Assembly (NCBI GenBank): GCA_048173955.1
Contig: DBEYOB010000185.1
Location: 1-59,197 of the forward strand
Source: CAZUFB01 sp048173955
GTDB lineage: Bacteria; Actinomycetota; Coriobacteriia; Coriobacteriales; UMGS124
Direction: 5' to 3'
Length of the DNA stretch: 59,197 nt
Part shown: positions 54,712 through 59,197 of the stretch, one piece after another
Numbering within the stretch: position 1 is the first letter of the stretch
How the letters are laid out: each line of letters opens with the position of its first letter
The notes under the pieces: model-generated
The model's input: only the letters and a program-made list of their open reading frames with translations
Databases searched by the model: none
Told to the model about the DNA's origin: nothing
Program-made: the position numbers and the translations under genes

Positions 54712-54758
54712 CGCAGGCCCTCCCCGTCGAGCCGCTGCGCCGACGGGGAGGGCCTGCG
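54712..54758. terminator. 18-bp perfect hairpin, probable two-way terminator
   Basis: CGCAGGCCCTCCCCGTCG (54712-54729) pairs exactly with CGACGGGGAGGGCCTGCG (54741-54758) around an 11-base loop. AAAA before the stem would be a T run on the minus strand, so it best serves the convergent LysR gene. The rest of 54467-55129 has a 19-base direct repeat (54555 and 54635 areas) and the palindrome CAACCGGGGCCGGTTG at 54841-54856, but no gene. Confidence 0.75.
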
Positions 54759-55129
54759 GCGTTCACCAAGAAAGAGGCGTCCACCAGGGTCGGCGCGCCT
54801 TGGCCCTTCGAAAACCCCGTAGTACCCGCCGACCTTGCACCAACCGGGGCCGGTTGCCTGAGAAATCCCGAGAAATGAACGACCCAGAGTCGGCAAAAGC
54901 CGTCCTCGCCATCTCAACCCGAAAGAAGCCTTCGGAAAAGCGCAGGTAAACCACACGGTGGTCGCGCGACCGATGCCTCGACTTGCCGGATTACCCCTGT
55001 AGAGCGTCTCCAAGCCGTTCACAACTCGCTTATTTTAGACAACCGGCCTCCTTTGCTGCAACGGGGCTCCCCCCGCCACGATGCGGTCCGCCCCACGGCG
55101 CGCTCCTCCCGCCGCAGCGCGTCCCTCCG

Positions 55130-56047
55130 CTACGGCGCACCGCCCGCGGCGCCGGCCCCAACGCCGCCCGCGCCACCGGACTCGGCGGATTCGGCAGCCG
55201 ACTCGGACCTGCTCCGCACCCATGCGAACAGCTCGGCCGCCAGCCCCATCGCGTCGGCGCGCGCGACCAGGTAGAACACCGCGTGCGCCATGGGGTCGTC
55301 GATGGGCACCACGGCACGGCCGGGTATCGGGTCGCCCAAAAAGGGCGCGTCGGTCGTGAAGGCGCACAGCGGCGTGGAGCGCACGAGCCGGGCGAACACC
55401 TCGCGGTCGCGCTGCTCCACAAAGGTCGCGTGGGGCAGGGAGGCGTCGACGCGCCCCCTCCAGAAGCCGATGTCGGAGAGGATGAGGAACGCGTTGCCGT
55501 CGAGCTCGGCGACCCCCACCGAGCGTCGCGCGGCGAGCGGGTGGCTCGGCGGCAGGGTGACCGAGAGGTTCTCCCGCATCATCTCGCACGAGCGCAGCAG
55601 CGGCAACGCGGGCCGCCCGGTCACGATGCCCAGATCGAACGTCCCGTCGGACACGCCGCGCTCCACCATACCCTCCTCGAGCGTCTCGGAGGTGAGGGTC
55701 TCGCGCGGGAAGCGCTCCACCATAAGGCTGGTGAGGCGCCAGAGCGGGGCCGGCGCCACGGTCGCCACGCGCAGCGTGCGGGAGCGGCGCACCGCGGCGT
55801 CGACCGCGTCGCGCATGAGCCGCTCGTCGCGCAGAATCTGGCGCGCCCACTCCACCGCCGCGCGTCCTGCCTCGTTGAGCGCGACGTGCCGACCCGTGCG
55901 GTCGAACAGCTCCGCGCCCAGCTCGGCCTCGAGCCGCTGGACGGAACGGCTGAGCGCCGGCTGCGAGACATGCAGGGCGCGTGCCGCCGCCGACATCGTG
56001 CCCTCGCGCTCGATGGCGTCGAGTTGGCGCAGCTGCTCGAGCTCCAT
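55130..56047 (-). CDS. LysR-type regulator of the aldo/keto reductase
   Basis: The 305-residue protein starts MELEQLRQLDAIEREGTMSA and has the helix-turn-helix AARALHVSQPALSRSVQRLE, followed by an effector domain (LRVATVAPAPLWRLTSLMVE onward). A GTG start nine bases earlier is possible. The C-terminus ends in a Ser/Ala/Gly-rich tail. The effector is unknown. It is divergent from the aldo/keto reductase gene at 56331, with a five-unit tandem repeat between them that may be its binding array. Confidence 0.9.
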   Translation of the reverse strand: MELEQLRQLDAIEREGTMSAAARALHVSQPALSRSVQRLEAELGAELFDRTGRHVALNEAGRAAVEWARQILRDERLMRDAVDAAVRRSRTLRVATVAPAPLWRLTSLMVERFPRETLTSETLEEGMVERGVSDGTFDLGIVTGRPALPLLRSCEMMRENLSVTLPPSHPLAARRSVGVAELDGNAFLILSDIGFWRGRVDASLPHATFVEQRDREVFARLVRSTPLCAFTTDAPFLGDPIPGRAVVPIDDPMAHAVFYLVARADAMGLAAELFAWVRSRSESAAESAESGGAGGVGAGAAGGAP

Positions 56048-56112
56048 GTCGTCCACCGCCCCTCGTCGATTGCCGCACCACGTTCAGGGTTTGTCGCACG
56101 TTCAATCGGCGC

Positions 56113-56212
56113 ATGCCCTCGGGCGCCGCAACATGCCCTCAGGCGCTATGGCATACCCTCGAGCGTCATGGCATGTCCCCGAGTGCCGTGGCATTCCCTC
56201 AAGTGCCATGTC
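56113..56212. repeat. Five exact-length 20-bp repeats, candidate LysR operator array
   Basis: Five units of 20 bases each follow without gaps (consensus near ATGCCCTCGAGCGCCATGGC). Most unit junctions give the dyad TGGCA-N9-TGCCA, close to the T-N11-A form bound by LysR proteins. The array lies between a divergent LysR gene and its likely target. Confidence 0.85.
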
Positions 56213-56330
56213 GGCTTATGCGCATCATGCATATAGATTTGCCCATTCGGTATTTTACATCTGCCGTGGAGGACCGCACACTATGCATGTCAGGAAACTC
56301 AGGAAACCGCAAGCAAAAGGAGCACCCGCC

Positions 56331-57188
56331 ATGCAGAGCTTCGCCCTGAACAACGGACTTCAGATTCCCGCCCTGGGCTACGGCGTCTTCATGATGACCT
56401 CGGCCGAGGTCGAGCGCCACCTGCCCGAGGCCGTCGCCGCCGGCTACCGCCACGTCGACACCGCCAACGCCTACTTCAACGAGGTGGCCGTGGGCAAGGC
56501 CCTGCGCGCGACGGGCGTGCCGCGCGAGGAGCTGTTCGTCACCACCAAGCTCTTCCCCCAGAGCTACCCCTACGAGCAGTGCGGCCCCGACATCGACGCC
56601 ACCCTGGAACGTCTGGGCATGGACTACATCGACCTGTTGCTCTTCCACCAGCCCTACGGCGACTACGTGGGCGGCTGGAAGGCCATGGAGGAGGCGGTGG
56701 CCGCCGGCAAGGTGCGCTCCATCGGCCTCTCCAACTTCCCGGTGCGCAAGATCGAGCAGATCATGGAGGTCGCCACGATCAAGCCCGCCGTGCTGCAGGT
56801 CGAGATCAACCCCTACTGGAACCAGCATGCGCTCAAGGAGCAGCTCGCCGGCATCGGGCTGGGCGACGTCGTCCTCGAGGGCTGGTACCCGCTCGGCCAC
56901 GGCGACCGCAAGCTGCTCGCCGAGCCCGTCTTCGCCCGCCTGGCCGCCAAGTACGGCAAGACGGCCGCGCAGGTCATCCTGCGCTGGCACTACCAGGAGG
57001 GCAACGTCACCTTCCCCAAGACGCTCAACCCCCAGCACATGGCCGACAACATCGACATCTTCGACTTCGAGCCGACCGACGACGAGATGGCCGAGATCAA
57101 CGCCCTGCCCCAGCACGCCTACTACACCGTGCCCGACGAGGCGCCGGCCTTCGTGCTCGCCCACAACGACTACAGCCGGCAGGCGTAG
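56331..57188 (+). CDS. Aldo/keto reductase
   Basis: The 285-residue TIM-barrel enzyme has the full catalytic tetrad: Asp 43 and Tyr 48 in DTANAYFNE, Lys 73 in TTKLF, and His 106 in LLFHQP. IGLSNF and VTFPKTLNPQHMADN form the NADP-binding part. It reduces small aldehydes or ketones, or diketogulonate-like sugars; the substrate is not known. AAAAGGAG precedes the ATG at 56331. It is divergent from the LysR gene and probably under its control. Confidence 0.93.
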   Translation: MQSFALNNGLQIPALGYGVFMMTSAEVERHLPEAVAAGYRHVDTANAYFNEVAVGKALRATGVPREELFVTTKLFPQSYPYEQCGPDIDATLERLGMDYIDLLLFHQPYGDYVGGWKAMEEAVAAGKVRSIGLSNFPVRKIEQIMEVATIKPAVLQVEINPYWNQHALKEQLAGIGLGDVVLEGWYPLGHGDRKLLAEPVFARLAAKYGKTAAQVILRWHYQEGNVTFPKTLNPQHMADNIDIFDFEPTDDEMAEINALPQHAYYTVPDEAPAFVLAHNDYSRQA

Positions 57189-57277
57189 GGGCGATGGGGC
57201 GACGCACGACGTGAGAAGGGCGGCGAGCGGCGGCGGGGCGGCGGGAAACCAACCGGCCGGCGAATGCGTGCCGATGT

Positions 57278-57518
57278 GGTCAATCATCCAGCCGATGCGT
57301 GATTTCCGAAAAATGCTGGTCATTCGCACATCGAATGCATGCAACCAAGGGGCCGAAAGGGACGATTGCCTAAGGGTGTCAATTCATCGTAAGGCATCTA
57401 CCAGGTATTTTGTCAAACCGGAACGAGCCGGCCGTGTCCATTGGCAGCAAAGGCGCATACATTCGCTGGTCGATTGACCGGTTTTTTTGAAAAACACGCA
57501 TGCGCGCCCTTAATGACC
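57278..57518. repeat. Inverted-repeat element D (about 241 bp)
   Basis: Arms 57278-57342 and 57454-57518 align as inverted copies over more than 50 bases, with GATGCGTG/CATGCGTG, GGTCA and CGAATG-ATGC in register. The 1052-base gap 57189-58240 has no supported gene. Confidence 0.7.
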
Positions 57519-57580
57519 ATCCCGCGCCGCCTTCGACGTTTCGGCTCCATCGTCCGCACACCTCGCCGCCCGCCGGCCCC

Positions 57581-57685
57581 GTTGTCCGCCGTCCTCGTTG
57601 TCCGCCGTCCTCGTTGTCCATCGGCCCCGTCCGCCACCCATCAATCGTCCTGCTGCCACCCCTGCCTGCCGCCCATCAATCGTCC
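57581..57685. repeat. Short tandem and direct repeats
   Basis: The 16-base unit GTTGTCCGCCGTCCTC occurs at 57581 and 57597, with a partial third copy. CCCATCAATCGTCC is repeated at 57637 and 57672. Further on, 58080-58205 is rich in GCCCGCGGGCCC-type palindromes. Confidence 0.7.
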
Positions 57686-58240
57686 CATTCGCCCTTTCTA
57701 TTCGGTCCACATGGAACGCTGCACTGAAAAATCGGCCTATCCGTGCAGAACACCCTCGGGTGAGCGGGCTCAGGGCCCACTTGGGAGAAGGCAACCGTTC
57801 TACCAGGGTAGCAACCTGCATGAATATCACAGTCATTCGCTCGAAACGCCCGCCTTCCCTCCGCCAGCCCGCGCACTCGGTACGGTTCTGCTCGCAAACG
57901 GCGATTTTCAGGCGAAACCGCCCGGACGCCCTCCACCCGGACATCTTCGTTCGGACGCCCACCACCCGGACACCCTCACTCGTATGTCCCAGCCCGCATC
58001 TCCCCCATCTGCACGCCCTCCGCTTGTACAAGCCCCTCCCCACCGGACGCATTACGGTAGACGTACGCAAATAGCCGCCACCCGCCCGCAGACCCATCCG
58101 CCGACCGCCCGCGGGCCCATCCCCCGCAGGTCGGGCCGCTTGCACCCGGCCGGGCCCGCCGCCCGCCCCGCGGGTTCATCCCACCCGCTCGCCCGCGGGC
58201 CCATACCGCCCGACACGCGTCCGTCGTAAGGAGTCCGCCC

Positions 58241-59182
58241 ATGACCCTCGTCCCCGCCAAGTGCACCCAGTGCGGTGCGACCCTCAGGCTCGACCCTGCG
58301 GCCGACGCGGCGGTGTGCCCGTTCTGCAACACGCCGTTCGTAGTAGAAAAGGCCGTCAACTACTACAACGCCCGGACCACCATCGGCAGCGTCGGGCACG
58401 TGGAGCACCTGCACGTCGACGACGCGCGCTCGGTGGAGGCGCGCCTGCGAAGCGCCGAGGACAGCCTGGTGAAGCTGCACGACTACGGCGAGGCGTACCG
58501 GGTCTTCAAGTCGGTCGCCGCCGACAGCGCCGGCGAGTGGCGCGCCTGGTGGGGCATGGCGCGGGCCACAACGCACGACCTCGGTCAGGTGCTCCTCCTC
58601 CCCGAGCTGCTCGCTGCGGAGGACTGCGTGCGACGCGCCAAGGCCGTCGCCACACCCGACGCGCGCGGCGAGATCGACCGGCAATGGTCGGCGTACCGGA
58701 CCAAAGTGCGCCGCGCCCGCGACGAGGCGTATGCGCGCCTGGGACTGGGCGAGCCGGAGGTCAAACGGCTCGGGACCCTCTCCGTCGCGGAGGCCTCACA
58801 GCGCTGCCAAGAGCTGAAAACCGAGTCCGCCAAGCTCGCCAACCACATCGAACACAAGCGCACCCAGGTCAAGGGGGCGCGCAACCGGCTGCTCGTGCCC
58901 GTCGTGGCCGTCATCGCGCTCATCCCGATCTACCACCTGGTCGAACAGGTCCCCTTCGGCAACGGCGCCGTCAGCGTGCTGTGGTCGCTCGTCTGCGTGG
59001 TGTTCTGGATAGTAGCCTACATCTTCCTCGGACGGCGCGAGGCCGACGGGCTCGAGCGGCGCCTGACCGGGCTTGTCGCGGAGCGCGACCGCCTCAAGGC
59101 CGACCTCGACAACAGGACGCGACTCGAGGCGTTCTGGAAGAAGTGGGGCAAGGACGACGAGAGCGTCGCACCCGCGCGGTAA
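58241..59182 (+). CDS. Zinc-ribbon membrane protein with coiled coil
   Basis: The 313-residue protein opens with a rubredoxin-like zinc ribbon, CTQCGATLRLDPAADAAVC followed by PFCN (Cys 8, 11, 27 and 30). Next come a helical TPR-like region (SVEARLRSAEDSLVKLHDYG onward, residues 65-180), a coiled coil (residues 185-215) and two membrane spans (VPVVAVIALIPIYHLV and VLWSLVCVVFWIVAYIFL). A second coiled coil ends the protein. Such zinc-ribbon membrane proteins are common near secretion or cell-envelope genes, but no function is established. TAAGGAG precedes the ATG. It is complete, ending 15 bases before the window edge. Confidence 0.82.
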   Translation: MTLVPAKCTQCGATLRLDPAADAAVCPFCNTPFVVEKAVNYYNARTTIGSVGHVEHLHVDDARSVEARLRSAEDSLVKLHDYGEAYRVFKSVAADSAGEWRAWWGMARATTHDLGQVLLLPELLAAEDCVRRAKAVATPDARGEIDRQWSAYRTKVRRARDEAYARLGLGEPEVKRLGTLSVAEASQRCQELKTESAKLANHIEHKRTQVKGARNRLLVPVVAVIALIPIYHLVEQVPFGNGAVSVLWSLVCVVFWIVAYIFLGRREADGLERRLTGLVAERDRLKADLDNRTRLEAFWKKWGKDDESVAPAR

Positions 59183-59197
59183 GCCGCCGCCCCGCCC

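Noticed and set aside
56113..56212. Possible CRISPR-like repeat array
   Set aside because: Units follow each other without spacers and there are no cas genes, so it is a plain tandem array.
57441..58229. 262-codon open frame in the 57-58 kb gap
   Set aside because: Pro/Arg-rich translation of tandem repeats and palindromes, no ribosome site, no motif.
1..59197. tRNA, rRNA, prophage or complete insertion sequence
   Set aside because: No T-loop/anticodon arrangement, rRNA segment, capsid/integrase gene or transposase was recognised on either strand by eye; a dedicated search could still find a small RNA gene.

Overview
This is a high-GC bacterial chromosome segment. Tat-exported FAD flavoproteins, a DUF3516-type helicase, sortase-type surface proteins, an oleate hydratase and many LysR/TetR/XRE regulators point to a gut actinobacterium of the class Coriobacteriia, probably Eggerthellaceae. 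That placement is inference from gene content. No rRNA, tRNA, CRISPR array, phage block or intact transposase was seen.

Layout. 0-6 kb: 3' end of a Big_4-repeat surface protein, a DUF3516-type helicase and acetate kinase. 6.8-10.3 kb: minus-strand metabolic and hypothetical genes (metallophosphoesterase, DUF6429-like/pRiA4b protein, MmcQ/YjbR, GyrI-like). 11-16 kb: a decayed alcohol dehydrogenase, an alpha/beta hydrolase, a DUF3796-XRE pair, a LOG protein and a LysR regulator. 16.3-19.8 kb: a large leucine-rich-repeat protein with a sortase-type signal. 20-28.5 kb: two Tat flavoproteins (one intact with an FMN domain, one frameshifted), a cyclophilin-like lipoprotein, a deleted AAA-ATPase gene, a LuxR remnant and a TetR regulator. 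28.5-32.6 kb: an operon of iron alcohol dehydrogenase, aldehyde dehydrogenase and a ClC-type transporter. 32.7-34.9 kb: an intact AAA-ATPase/PD-(D/E)XK gene between two copies of a long hairpin repeat. 35-39 kb: two tandem paralogous ECF sigma/membrane-partner pairs, one sigma gene frameshifted. 39.5-45 kb: htpG, a HelD helicase with a coupled small basic protein, and an ArsC/Spx-like protein without its cysteine. 45.3-50.2 kb: a T-box leader ahead of a sodium/solute symporter, then a TetR regulator and oleate hydratase. 50.7-59.2 kb: a short-chain dehydrogenase resembling bile-acid dehydrogenases, an unknown RG-rich protein, a DJ-1/PfpI protein, a divergent LysR/aldo-keto reductase pair and a zinc-ribbon membrane protein.

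The most unusual signal lies between the genes. Most long intergenic gaps hold one discrete 128-245 bp element whose two ends are imperfect inverted repeats of 25-75 bases. One type occurs three times at a near constant 128-129 bp around htpG. Another occurs twice. Four more have their own end sequences. Several are edged by short GC-rich tandem repeats. Together with three AAA-ATPase relatives in different states of decay and several broken genes, this suggests a chromosome shaped by small non-autonomous repeats and continuing gene loss.
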